A stretch of DNA of 64,000 bases from Chryseobacterium sp. G0162 (GCF_003815715.1 NZ_CP033922.1:806001-870000), one strand, 5' to 3'. Counted from the first letter of the stretch, positions 8,006 through 16,479 are shown. The notes: a model not told the origin generated them from the letters alone. Translations and numbers: made by a program.

Positions 8006-9154
8006 ATGAAAAAGACAAATCCTCTATGGCTATTGACACTTCTGGTAATGCTTCCCCAGTTTGTGGAAACAATTTACAGTCCTGTATTACCAATGGTTCA
8101 GGAGAAATTTAGGGTGAATGAAGAATCTGCTACCTTAACGATAAGCCTTTATTTTATTGCTTTTGCTTTGGGAGTTGCATTTTGGGGTGTACAATGTGAT
8201 AGAATTGGAAGAAAAAAGTCGTTGGAATATGGGCTACTCACTTATGGAGTTGGAACTTTAGCCGCTATTTTCGCGCCCACTTTTACCCTTTTACTGGCTG
8301 CCAGAATTACTTCCGCTTTTGGTATTGCTGTCGGGTCCATCGTTACTCAGACCATCTTGCGGGATACTTATGACAAAGACCATATCAGCAAAGTATTTTC
8401 ATGGATTGGGATTGGCTTATCCATCAGTCCGGTAATTGGAATGACCACAGGTTCAGTTCTTGCTTCTTCAACAGGTCATCAGGGAGTTTTTATCACTTTA
8501 TGCCTGACGGCAATTGTATTTTACATTCTTTCCAGAAAAAACGTTTCTGAAACCCATCATTCCGAAAGGGTAATCAGTTTTAAAATGTTATTTGATTTAT
8601 TACGACGGATGCTTGGAGACCGGAAAATCATCAGATGCTGCCTATTGATTATGAGTTTTAATGTCTTGTTGTTTTCATATTATTCATTGGCTCCTTTTAT
8701 TTTCAAAGAACAGCAGTATTCATCGTATGTTTTTGGATACAGCAGCATTGTATTAGCAGCAGGAACATTTGTTGGAGCTAAGCTTAACAGATTTTTACTT
8801 CTGAAAAATAGGACTCCTAAGATTTTAGTAACATCAAGTGTAATAGGATCATTCATAGCTTCCGTTTTTGTATGGCTCCTGATTGATCATGGTATTTATT
8901 TCCTGATTCCGTACTTCTTTATTGTAATGGCCTTCAGTATTGCTATTCCAAATATTCTGAGTACCGCACTGATCAATTATAAAAATGAAACCGGAAGTGC
9001 AGGAGCATTGCTGGGGCTTATTTATTATGTACTGATAGGAAGCGGATTGGTAAGTATAGGATTCATTCAACATCTGGGAATTTCATGCCTTATTTTTTCA
9101 GGAATTGGAGTAATCACTTTACTGGCATTCAAACCAAAAGAAAAAACCGTTTAA
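8006..9154 (+). CDS. MFS drug-efflux transporter (Bcr/CflA-like, DHA1)
   Basis: A 382-residue membrane protein with about 12 transmembrane helices. The start is ATG at 8006 (MKKTNPLWLLTLL); the reading frame is open further upstream but overlaps the divergent AraC gene and has no membrane-protein character there. The MFS loop 2-3 motif is present as GVQCDRIGRKKSLEYG, and helix 4 has RITSAFGIAVGS. The N-terminal pattern FVETIYSPVLPMVQEKF is typical of Bcr/CflA and related proton-driven drug exporters. The likely role is efflux of a toxic small molecule across the inner membrane, under control of the divergent AraC regulator. Its stop codon lies inside a hairpin shared with the converging gene. 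Confidence 0.85.
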   Translation: MKKTNPLWLLTLLVMLPQFVETIYSPVLPMVQEKFRVNEESATLTISLYFIAFALGVAFWGVQCDRIGRKKSLEYGLLTYGVGTLAAIFAPTFTLLLAARITSAFGIAVGSIVTQTILRDTYDKDHISKVFSWIGIGLSISPVIGMTTGSVLASSTGHQGVFITLCLTAIVFYILSRKNVSETHHSERVISFKMLFDLLRRMLGDRKIIRCCLLIMSFNVLLFSYYSLAPFIFKEQQYSSYVFGYSSIVLAAGTFVGAKLNRFLLLKNRTPKILVTSSVIGSFIASVFVWLLIDHGIYFLIPYFFIVMAFSIAIPNILSTALINYKNETGSAGALLGLIYYVLIGSGLVSIGFIQHLGISCLIFSGIGVITLLAFKPKEKTV

Positions 9155-9171
9155 GTTATAAACGGTTTTTT
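9141..9171. terminator. Bidirectional terminator overlapping two converging stop codons
   Basis: AAAAAACCGTTTA (9141-9153) and TAAACGGTTTTTT (9159-9171) form a perfect 13-bp stem with loop AGTTA. The plus-strand stop (9152-9154) and the minus-strand stop (9151-9153) both lie inside it. A-rich and T-rich flanks suit termination in both directions. Confidence 0.85.
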
Positions 9172-9669
9172 CTTTTTTAATGTTCCCATGTAATATATTA
9201 TAACAAACAATCCAATTACTAGTGGGATCATGTAAAGACACAGGAATAGAAATGGCCAGAACCAAAGATGCCAAAATCCTCCACGAATAGCGTTGAAAGG
9301 ATCTTTTTTATCAAAATACACGGTTACATCATTGGACCATTCTTTGCTATTACTGCTATAATCTGCATGAAGGATATACGAATGATTGGAAGAATCATAA
9401 TAAGTGATAACCGGAGAATACATTTTGGTATAATTAATCTCGTCACCATCCTTCGACCAGCTTTCTTTATATCCTGTAATCCTTGCTTCCGTTTTGACTC
9501 CACCAAATACTAAATTGATATGCCTGTACAATTTGCTACCATTGTAATAGACTCCCCCAACCCCCATTGCCAGGAATAAAAGTGTAAATACAGTAGCGAG
9601 AATAGCGACTAAACGACTATCTCTTTTTTTCTCTGTTTTGTATTGATTTTTTGTACTATTTACTTCCAT
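9151..9669 (-). CDS. DUF3592-like membrane protein
   Basis: A 172-residue protein with two transmembrane segments (about 21-43 and 133-158) around an extracytoplasmic beta-rich domain (YSPVITYYDSSNHSYILHADYSSNSKEWSNDVTVYFDKKDPFNAIRGG, shown in full only across the homologous pair). The pattern of a small domain starting with KTEARITG and ending with V-Y-DKKDP and N-A-RGG matches DUF3592, a family of unknown function. It is the last gene of the 16.5-9.2 kb minus-strand operon and has a truncated paralogue just upstream (9754-10026). An immunity or accessory role is possible from context but unproven. Confidence 0.6.
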   Translation of the reverse strand: MEVNSTKNQYKTEKKRDSRLVAILATVFTLLFLAMGVGGVYYNGSKLYRHINLVFGGVKTEARITGYKESWSKDGDEINYTKMYSPVITYYDSSNHSYILHADYSSNSKEWSNDVTVYFDKKDPFNAIRGGFWHLWFWPFLFLCLYMIPLVIGLFVIIYYMGTLKKKKPFIT

Positions 9670-9753
9670 ATTCCTTTTTCAGATCTTTCAACATTATTCA
9701 AATCAATTAAAAAGTTAGAACTCTTATTTTCGCTCATGTTAAAAAGTAAATTA

Positions 9754-10026
9754 TTATTGTTTTTCACCCATCATCAATCTGATATTATATTTAAGCAGGT
9801 ATAATCCCAACACTAATGGAATCAAAGACAGACATAATACGATAAATGGTGAAAACCATAAATACCAAAGTCCACCCCGAATAGCTTTTGAAGGAATTTC
9901 TTTATCATAATAAATGGTTACTTCACTTGACCATTCTTTGCTGTTACTGCTATAATCAGCATACAAATTATAAGATCTATTGAAAGCATCATAATAGCTA
10001 ATTATTGGAGAATAGAACCTTTTCAT
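9754..10026 (-). CDS. Truncated DUF3592-like paralogue
   Basis: A 90-residue protein that aligns with the C-terminal half of the next gene (YSPIISYYDAFNRSYNLYADYSS against YSPVITYYDSSNHSYILHADYSS; SNSKEW, YYDKE, AIRGG and the final membrane helix are shared). The first membrane helix and the segment after it are missing. Its ATG (10024-10026) overlaps the stop of the upstream membrane protein as ATGA, so translation is probably coupled. It looks like the survivor of a partial gene duplication. It may be a functional fragment with one membrane segment, or a decaying copy. Confidence 0.55.
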   Translation of the reverse strand: MKRFYSPIISYYDAFNRSYNLYADYSSNSKEWSSEVTIYYDKEIPSKAIRGGLWYLWFSPFIVLCLSLIPLVLGLYLLKYNIRLMMGEKQ

Positions 10027-10700
10027 GATTTACTATTGATTGCATTAAATGACTTTTGCTTAATAATTGTAATCAAAAAAGCAATATTAATGGCTAACAA
10101 TCCTGCTGGGGCAAAGGAATCCTCTGCCCTCCCTGAGAAAAGAATCCTTATCACAAATAGAACAATGAATATGAATATTGAAATCTTAAAACTATATATT
10201 ATGCCTCCTAATCTAACAATAGCATTGTTAAAAGAAGAATCCTTGATTTCAGATTTCAGTTGAAGATAAAGAAAGACTGCTAATAACAAGCACGGTATCA
10301 ATATCTCCATATTAGTCAAAAGGATCTGGTTAAGTCCTATCACAACCTCTATAACACCCCCAAGCGGAGATTTGAATATCACAACACCAAAAAGAGTTAC
10401 AAAAATGAGGATTGCCACCAGCATTCCCATGGCTGCTTTACGCTTGTTGAAGCCTTGACTCTCCATATCTTTCTGATAGTTCAAATACATGGTTTTTAAC
10501 TCATCATAGTTCTTGTTCCTAATTTTATGATAGAGAATATATAGAAATAACGCTTCTGCTTGAAAAAAATTGATGACAACCACCTTCTCAAATTCAAAGA
10601 AGGTTTCCTTATTCAAGGTAAACCATACATCGATATAAGAGTTTATAAAAACATATACAATTGCATATATCTGGAAGAACAGCAAGAAGTTTCTTGCCAT
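10023..10700 (-). CDS. Multi-pass membrane protein of unknown function
   Basis: A hydrophobic protein of 225 residues if it starts at the ATG at 10698-10700 (MARNFLLFFQ); the frame also allows a TTG start at 10733. About five transmembrane segments are seen: FLLFFQIYAIVYVFI, VVVINFFQAEALFLYILY, a strong one near GMLVAILIFVTLFGVVIF, the segment ILIPCLLLAVFLYLQL, and two near the C-terminus (ISIFIFIVLFVIRILF and LLAINIAFLITII). No family was recognised. It follows the 260-residue unknown and overlaps the truncated DUF3592 gene by four bases, so it belongs to the DUF4280 operon. A membrane-based immunity function is one possibility from context only. Confidence 0.55.
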   Translation of the reverse strand: MARNFLLFFQIYAIVYVFINSYIDVWFTLNKETFFEFEKVVVINFFQAEALFLYILYHKIRNKNYDELKTMYLNYQKDMESQGFNKRKAAMGMLVAILIFVTLFGVVIFKSPLGGVIEVVIGLNQILLTNMEILIPCLLLAVFLYLQLKSEIKDSSFNNAIVRLGGIIYSFKISIFIFIVLFVIRILFSGRAEDSFAPAGLLAINIAFLITIIKQKSFNAINSKS

Positions 10701-10757
10701 AAAGCTTAAAATATGCTGTGATTTAGTTGTCAAAATATATTAGTTTGAAAACTATCC

Positions 10758-11540
10758 TTATCTGAATAATTCTAAGTGACCTTGGTTATTCCTAAAAAAT
10801 ATTGCACTTTCTATAAAATGCAGTCCTTCTTCTTTTGAATTTTTGTCCTCCAATACCAATCCAGGAGCATTATTCAATTTTTCCAGATAAACTAATCTAT
10901 TATTAAAGCAATATTTCAAAGTATATTCTTCTTTTGGAACCAACGACAGTTCATAGTCCTTATATGAAAAAAGCGCCTTATTCAAAAAATACTGTCTTCT
11001 ATCTTTCTCTAAATAATGAGCCTTAACAAAGTCATCAAATCGAATTGTCGTAAACTGATTATATTGTTTCAAATCATCATCTTTAATATAGCTCGCCAAC
11101 ATTTCATATTGCTGATATACTTCAGAAAACAACTCATCTTGCTCTTCTCTGGAAAAATCATACTTTATTTTACTGACATCCAGATGGTATGGAAAACTGG
11201 CATCAAAGTTTAGAATGTTTTCATAAAAGGGTTTATTCTCAAGGGATTCATCAAGTACAAAAGAATGTATTACCTGTTTCTTCAAATAAAAATCATTTGC
11301 TTCTTTTACAAAAATATTCAATTCAATTTGAGCATCTTTATGGAAGTCCTTATTATTGAAAAGCGGTGAAATCTTAAATTTAAGGTCTTGTTCACCGGAA
11401 GAAAACAATAAATTATTAATTGGAATATCCGTGGCAATTTGAGGCTCATTAAAGTATGAAAAGCAAGGTATGCCGTTAACTTCAATTTCTATTGAACATA
11501 GAAAGGCTTTCACTTCAACTTTATAGATAGGTTGGTTCAT
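10758..11540 (-). CDS. Hypothetical protein of the DUF4280 operon (260 aa)
   Basis: A 260-residue soluble protein without signal peptide or membrane segment. The N-terminal third is beta-rich (YKVEVKAFLCSIEIEVNGIPCFSYF, LKFKISPLF, AQIELNIFV). The middle part contains a charged helical stretch (SREEQDELFSEVYQQYEMLASYI), and the end is again beta-rich (GLHFIESAIFFRNNQGHLELFR). No known family or catalytic motif was recognised. It lies two bases after the lipoprotein gene in the same operon. It could be a chaperone or adaptor for the putative cargo, or a cytoplasmic immunity protein; neither can be shown. Confidence 0.55.
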   Translation of the reverse strand: MNQPIYKVEVKAFLCSIEIEVNGIPCFSYFNEPQIATDIPINNLLFSSGEQDLKFKISPLFNNKDFHKDAQIELNIFVKEANDFYLKKQVIHSFVLDESLENKPFYENILNFDASFPYHLDVSKIKYDFSREEQDELFSEVYQQYEMLASYIKDDDLKQYNQFTTIRFDDFVKAHYLEKDRRQYFLNKALFSYKDYELSLVPKEEYTLKYCFNNRLVYLEKLNNAPGLVLEDKNSKEEGLHFIESAIFFRNNQGHLELFR

Positions 11541-11542
11541 TC

Positions 11543-12232
11543 TTACTTTGTTTTTTTATTGTACTCACCTTTTAGTTCATTGAACTTATCTTTATAAAAG
11601 CTTTTATCGTTGCTTGACGGTTGAACTTGCAATTCCTTCAAATGAATAGCTGAATTCTTATTTCTGAATTTCGTTAAATCTAAAAACTCACTATAAAAAA
11701 TTTTATCAAAGAAATAAGGGAGTTCATTTTTGTTAACAGCAATTAAAGCAATACTTTTATTTACTTTTTCATATTTGACACCTACTATCATTTCCTTTGA
11801 TTCCCATTCATTCCTTACAATATTGGAATCTTCATTCTTTAATTCAATTTCCTGATACTGCTTATCACTTGAGATTTTCTTAAGAATATCTTTATATATC
11901 TCATCAGAATTATTCTTTGAATCAGCAAAATATCCTTTAAATCCAATGATTTTCTCTTTGTTGAAATAAACATCCATGTAATCCAGCTTACCATTATTTT
12001 TAAAAGGCTGCCATTTCTCTTGGATTTGATTTCCTTGCAAAACGATTCGACTGTGCAGATGATCAACATAATCTCGGTATCTTAATTGATTAGCTTGTTT
12101 ACCGTTTGCAAGATTTACATAAGATTCCTGTACAATGTTCAAATCAACCTTTTCTGATTTGGATTGGCAAGAAATCATTATTAGATTTAGATTCAGAAGA
12201 AGGATAGCAATATACTTATTTTTATTTCTCAT
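11543..12232 (-). CDS. Lipoprotein of unknown function in the DUF4280 operon
   Basis: A 229-residue protein with a type II signal peptide: a basic start, a hydrophobic core (YIAILLLNLNLIMI) and lipobox MISC followed by QSKS, so the mature protein begins at about Cys22 and is membrane anchored. The remainder is a mixed alpha/beta domain with WQPFKNNGKLDYMDVYFNKEK, resembling no family I know. The start overlaps the end of the 912-residue gene by 11 bases, so the two are translationally linked. In contractile-system cargo operons a lipoprotein encoded directly after a toxin is often its periplasmic immunity protein. That reading is inference here. Confidence 0.6.
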   Translation of the reverse strand: MRNKNKYIAILLLNLNLIMISCQSKSEKVDLNIVQESYVNLANGKQANQLRYRDYVDHLHSRIVLQGNQIQEKWQPFKNNGKLDYMDVYFNKEKIIGFKGYFADSKNNSDEIYKDILKKISSDKQYQEIELKNEDSNIVRNEWESKEMIVGVKYEKVNKSIALIAVNKNELPYFFDKIFYSEFLDLTKFRNKNSAIHLKELQVQPSSNDKSFYKDKFNELKGEYNKKTK

Positions 12233-14960
12233 CTTTTTTATTATTTAAATATTCAATACTTTCAGGACCGATCTTGTCCTCTTTCATTACCTCAAAAGTT
12301 TCGTCAATCTTTGGTATTACTGAGATTCTATTTCTACTGAAGACATTTTCCACTATAACAACCTTTACGTTCAAACCTTTGAAAACATAGCTATTCTTTT
12401 TATAAGGGCCAGTATTATCGGTTCCTAATTCTTCTACAATCTCAATTCCTGAGTTGATGGAGATTTCTGCTTCGAATCTTTCTTTTTTCTCACCTGTAGG
12501 CAGTATGATGACGTTTTCCTCATTACTTTTTATACCTCCTTTAACACCGAATGGAATACTTAAAATAGCCTTCTTGTTAGATTTCTTATCATCAATACCA
12601 TTGATTGAATTATATACTATAGTGAATTCTCCATTCAATTCAATATTTACATAAGCCAGCAAATATATGTCTGTTTCAGTCACCCATTCAATAGCTTTTC
12701 TGATAAATTTTGTAATATCACCAATACCATACACTTTGATACTATCTGTAATAACAAATAAATCCACTTCAAAGTTTATTCCGATAAGAGGAGCCAATTT
12801 GAAAGCTCCGTTAAGCATTGTTACAACTTTATGGTTATTTTCCTTTTCAACAACACTCCCTAGGTTCCATTTAAAAGCCAATACCACATTTGGAGAGACA
12901 AGCTTAAAGCTAAAATATTCCTTAAAGCCTCCAGTACTAGCATTTGCTGAATTTTCAGGATTAAATTTATCTAAAAACGACTTCAAATCAGCAAGTTTTT
13001 TTATGATATTTTCAATCTTTTCCATTCCAAATTTGTGAACATCACCATTCACCTTTACAGAAATATCTGTAGAAAAGCTAAATCCTTTATATTCACTCTT
13101 GAACTTAAACTTATCTGAGAATCTCAATCCTTGTCCTGCAGGATAACTAGTTAAATCCTCCTTTTTTCCGAAACTCAAAGTATGAGATTCATTGGTTGAA
13201 ATAATGAATGAAACTTCCCATTCAATATCCGGCCAAACATTTATCTTAACCAATTGATTGGGATATCTGCAAGTAGATACAGGTAAAAAATAAACTTGGG
13301 CAGTTTTATCCGTAAACCAAAAGTATCTGAAAATCCATAATAAATTTATTGCATTATTTGCTCTTGTATTATCAGGGTTTTGAAAACTTTCAAAAGCAGT
13401 CTTATTATACATATACCTCAACATCAAGGTAATCTTCTCATTGCTGTCAATCTTATAGTCAACTCCTTCTTTCCATTGCTGAGCTACAGCTACCTGATAT
13501 GCATTATTTGTTTTTAAAACATCTGTATCACTTTCATTTTCTTTGGTTGTTGCAACTCCTGCACTTCTCTGCTGTTCATGATGGGTAGTATCTGCCTGTC
13601 TTACATGTGTAGCTCCATTTTTTAAGGCAGCATAAACTTTGTCTACTTGGAAGACATTCTTCTTCTCAGAATGTTTTTGCCCTTCATCCAGCAATAATCC
13701 TTGACAAAAGGTATCTTGAGTAGTAAGTTTGTCTAAAGTAATGGAAATATTCTTCCGGCTATCTCCGGTTATAATATTAAAACTTTCCTTACTTTTATCT
13801 ATCGGACCTACGGTTGCCGTTTCATCAAATATGACAAAAGTTTCTCTATCTTTATCATCCTCATCTTTTACCGTAATCTTTGAATATCCGCATGGATCAA
13901 ACTCCCTTTGATTGTACTCAATATCCCCAATATATTGAATCATATTATTTTTCTCCTGTTCAATACGAGTAAGATAATGATCCATCAATTCTTCAGACAC
14001 AATGAATCTACTGGAAATCGAATTTTTATCATCGATATCCTTCAAGCCCAATACCTTGGGATCGTATTCTATAAGATCACTTGTAGGATCATCTGCATAA
14101 TTTTTATAATTTACCCTTTCTTCCTTGGAATTGGTTCCATAAATCATACCTGGCTCGTTCCAATATCTATAGATTTCCAATATAACCGTAAAATTCTTCT
14201 TTACATTTTGATTCTTTTTCCATTCAATTTCTATAGGGAATGTAGTATTGATATAAGAATTCCAATCATCATCTGCCCTCACATTATTTGAGATATTATA
14301 CACCTTAGGCTCTTTCCAAAGATTATTATCTTCAAAATCATCAGTTTCCGTAAGTCCTTTTGCTGAGGTTTCTTCTAACAGATATAACTTTGCCTTATAT
14401 TTATTCTTCTCATCCAAATTATAGGCATGAAGCATAATTTGTAGTGTAACACTTTCTCCATAGTGTTTCACTTCTTCACTCTTGGTAAAATAGGCATAGG
14501 ATATTTTAGGTTTATCTACGGGAACAATATAAAAATAAAAACCCGTTCCTGGATTTTCACTAAAAAGTTCCACCCTCTGTTTAAATCCAAAATAATAGCT
14601 ATAGGCCTGAGGATTAAAGACAAGGCTGCTCCCTTGTTTATATTTTAGTCCTAGTCCATATTTGGCTATCTTTTCCTTACCTCCACTCAAGGGGCCCCAT
14701 AAGTTTTCAGTAATATCTTCCTGTTTAGCTTTCTCTAAATTTTTATAAAAAAAGTCATAAATAAAAGCCCATCTAGCCTGCTCCACCGTATGTTTGGGAT
14801 TTTTGCTTTTCTTTCCCACACAGCTTTCATCAACAAAAAATTCATTCCGCTTATTTAAATATAATGGATAGGTATTTCCTTTAGGGACGGAGTTTACCTT
14901 ATTGTTTTCTTTCCATAGACAAAACTGTAGTCCGACTGTATTTTCAATATTATCCGGCAT
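12222..14960 (-). CDS. Large unknown protein next to PAAR-like protein, possible cargo/effector
   Basis: A 912-residue protein with no signal peptide. The N-terminal region (about 1-180) has LQFCLWKENNKVNSVPKGN and many aromatic residues. The middle (about 180-480) looks like Ig-like or jelly-roll beta domains (VTLQIMLHAYNLDEKNKYKAKLYL; FTVILEIYRYW). The C-terminal 350 residues are strongly beta-rich, with alternating hydrophobic strands (FSFKLVSPNVVLAFKWNL; LAPLIGINFEVDLFVI; IYLLAYVNIELNGEFTIVY), as in a barrel or elongated sheet. No enzyme motif was recognised. It starts two bases after the DUF4280 PAAR-like gene and overlaps the lipoprotein gene, as cargo genes do in type VI-like clusters. 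A secreted effector or spike-associated cargo is the best guess; it is unproven. Confidence 0.6.
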   Translation of the reverse strand: MPDNIENTVGLQFCLWKENNKVNSVPKGNTYPLYLNKRNEFFVDESCVGKKSKNPKHTVEQARWAFIYDFFYKNLEKAKQEDITENLWGPLSGGKEKIAKYGLGLKYKQGSSLVFNPQAYSYYFGFKQRVELFSENPGTGFYFYIVPVDKPKISYAYFTKSEEVKHYGESVTLQIMLHAYNLDEKNKYKAKLYLLEETSAKGLTETDDFEDNNLWKEPKVYNISNNVRADDDWNSYINTTFPIEIEWKKNQNVKKNFTVILEIYRYWNEPGMIYGTNSKEERVNYKNYADDPTSDLIEYDPKVLGLKDIDDKNSISSRFIVSEELMDHYLTRIEQEKNNMIQYIGDIEYNQREFDPCGYSKITVKDEDDKDRETFVIFDETATVGPIDKSKESFNIITGDSRKNISITLDKLTTQDTFCQGLLLDEGQKHSEKKNVFQVDKVYAALKNGATHVRQADTTHHEQQRSAGVATTKENESDTDVLKTNNAYQVAVAQQWKEGVDYKIDSNEKITLMLRYMYNKTAFESFQNPDNTRANNAINLLWIFRYFWFTDKTAQVYFLPVSTCRYPNQLVKINVWPDIEWEVSFIISTNESHTLSFGKKEDLTSYPAGQGLRFSDKFKFKSEYKGFSFSTDISVKVNGDVHKFGMEKIENIIKKLADLKSFLDKFNPENSANASTGGFKEYFSFKLVSPNVVLAFKWNLGSVVEKENNHKVVTMLNGAFKLAPLIGINFEVDLFVITDSIKVYGIGDITKFIRKAIEWVTETDIYLLAYVNIELNGEFTIVYNSINGIDDKKSNKKAILSIPFGVKGGIKSNEENVIILPTGEKKERFEAEISINSGIEIVEELGTDNTGPYKKNSYVFKGLNVKVVIVENVFSRNRISVIPKIDETFEVMKEDKIGPESIEYLNNKKDEK

Positions 14961-14962
14961 AA

Positions 14963-15439
14963 TTATTCAGCATTTAAGAATTTGTAAGGATCTTTTTTAT
15001 CAAGGTTCTTCATATCCATCAAAGGATTCACATGCGACTGCAATTCACTATCCGAATTCTGAAGATTCTTTTTGGTAGGTTCTCCCATTTGTCCGGATTT
15101 AATAATAGAAATACAGTCTGTACCTCCGATGGGACAGGTTGCTTTGCTGTCTTGCAGCAGGATATAACCTCCGGGTGGATCGTAGAGCTCTTTTTCGTAA
15201 TAACCACTCCATTGGGTGACTACGGCTGAACATGGGGTATTATTTTTTTTGGAGCATGAACCGAAAGTATTCTTCTCAAAGGTAGCTCCGATATCTTTAT
15301 GAGTTGCGGCAAGCTTACTGCTGCCTGCATTATCATTCACATAATATTTGGTTTGTGTAAGCACTTTCAGTTTATCCGGAGCAGAGCCAAATTTACATTG
15401 GCAGATTGCTCCCTGTACTACTTTTTCTTTTAGTGACAT
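14963..15439 (-). CDS. DUF4280 domain protein (PAAR-like spike-tip candidate)
   Basis: A 158-residue protein with no signal peptide. It opens with VVQGAICQCKFGSAPDKL, then AATHKDIGATFEKNTFGSCSKKNNTPCSAV, and later a conserved cysteine region (LLQDSKATCPIGGTDCISI). This pattern of metal-binding type Cys/His residues with small hydrophobic loops is that of DUF4280, a PAAR-like family. PAAR proteins cap the spike of contractile secretion systems and connect cargo to it. Here the gene is followed by the 912-residue protein, which fits a tip-plus-cargo arrangement. No sheath, tube, baseplate or ClpV gene lies in this window, so the machinery must be encoded elsewhere. Confidence 0.75.
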   Translation of the reverse strand: MSLKEKVVQGAICQCKFGSAPDKLKVLTQTKYYVNDNAGSSKLAATHKDIGATFEKNTFGSCSKKNNTPCSAVVTQWSGYYEKELYDPPGGYILLQDSKATCPIGGTDCISIIKSGQMGEPTKKNLQNSDSELQSHVNPLMDMKNLDKKDPYKFLNAE

Positions 15440-15486
15440 TTGGTGTGTTTTTGTAAAAATAAGTCTTTTTCCTGAACCGATAAGCG

Positions 15487-15807
15487 TTACCAGTCATTTT
15501 CGATCCTTTCGAAATTATCAAATCCCCATTTATTAGGCGGAACTTTGACAAGACCACCCGTAATAAAAGGACTGCTTTCATCTAATATTTTGCCTTTATA
15601 TTCCTCTGATCCCAACTGATATTGGGTATAATGAATCTTTTTCACGAATACTTTCTTCCCCGACCAATCTCTGGAGAATACTTCAAAATAAGCTCTTGTA
15701 TGCATTGGAAAATGATGATACAGATCATGATCGAAGATCACTTTAAGGGTCATATAAAGAGTACCATCATCAGCATGGCCTTCAGGATAAAAGTATCTTG
15801 GAGCCAA
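15487..15807 (-). CDS. Unknown protein, or C-terminal part of the preceding gene split by a stop
   Basis: An open frame of 106 codons beginning at TTG (15805-15807), with no ATG near the start and no ribosome-binding site seen. It is in the same reading frame as the gene at 15814-16479 and is separated from it only by that gene's TAA and two codons. The sequence opens in the middle of what looks like a folded domain (APRYFYPEGHADDGTLYMTLKV) and ends FERIENDW. The simplest reading is that both were one protein of about 330 residues, interrupted by a nonsense change. Alternatively it is a separate, coupled gene with a TTG start. No family was recognised. Confidence 0.4.
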   Translation of the reverse strand: MAPRYFYPEGHADDGTLYMTLKVIFDHDLYHHFPMHTRAYFEVFSRDWSGKKVFVKKIHYTQYQLGSEEYKGKILDESSPFITGGLVKVPPNKWGFDNFERIENDW

Positions 15808-15813
15808 TAATTC

Positions 15814-16479
15814 TTAACTTTCAAATTTTATGACAAAGGAATGGTAATCTGTAGGAAACTTATCGATAGTCTGTATTCCTGAAAATTTCAACGGTCCACG
15901 ATAAGGAATCACGGAAAGATACAGATCTCTTTTAACTTTTCTGGTATCTCCGTAATCAATAAACTTAGGATGAAAAAACAGGTTCCAGAACCAGTCATTG
16001 TGCAGACTTTGTTCAATAACGGCTTTATTTTGAAGCTTATTTTCAAAGTTATCAATAAAAATATCCAGTTCTTTACTGCTGTATTTATCAGCTATTTTTG
16101 ATTTTTGTATCTTCCATCTTTCCAGCATCTTATCGTGATTGATAATCTCGCCTGTACCTGTTCCTTTTTCATTAATATCTACTTCCACAGGGTAAATGGT
16201 GGCTGATAATGCTGATGAAATAATTTCACTGATCTTATCCGGTTCATGCTGATTGTACAAGATATCTTCCTTATTGATGCTTAATGTTCCCTTGCCGTAT
16301 TCAATGTTCAGATTAGCAGCTACAGTATAATCTATCCTTTTGGAGGGCTTTTCATCGTTACCGGAAAAATATTTTACAGACACTCCATACTTTCTCCCTT
16401 GAAGTCCGGAAGGTCTTATTTTGATCGTATTTAATCTGTGTAGAATTTGTTTTTTAGATAATCTTATCTCCGACTTCAT
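15814..16479 (-). CDS. Hypothetical protein, first gene of the DUF4280 operon
   Basis: A 221-residue soluble protein starting at ATG 16477-16479 (MKSEIRLSKKQILHRLNTIKI). It has mixed alpha/beta composition, with GRKYGVSVKYFSG, YTVAANLNIEYGKGTLSINKEDILY, a helical middle (KMLERWKIQKSKIADKYSSKELDIFIDNFENKL) and a C-terminal strand region (YLSVIPYRGPLKFSG; DYHSFVIKFES). No signal peptide or family signature was recognised. It leads an operon of closely spaced genes that includes the PAAR-like gene. The frame continues after its stop into the next entry, so the natural product may be longer. Confidence 0.55.
   Translation of the reverse strand: MKSEIRLSKKQILHRLNTIKIRPSGLQGRKYGVSVKYFSGNDEKPSKRIDYTVAANLNIEYGKGTLSINKEDILYNQHEPDKISEIISSALSATIYPVEVDINEKGTGTGEIINHDKMLERWKIQKSKIADKYSSKELDIFIDNFENKLQNKAVIEQSLHNDWFWNLFFHPKFIDYGDTRKVKRDLYLSVIPYRGPLKFSGIQTIDKFPTDYHSFVIKFES

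Noticed and set aside
12667..13038. Plus-strand frame of 123 codons opposite the 912-residue gene
   Set aside because: No start signal or family, and it lies fully within the convincing minus-strand gene.
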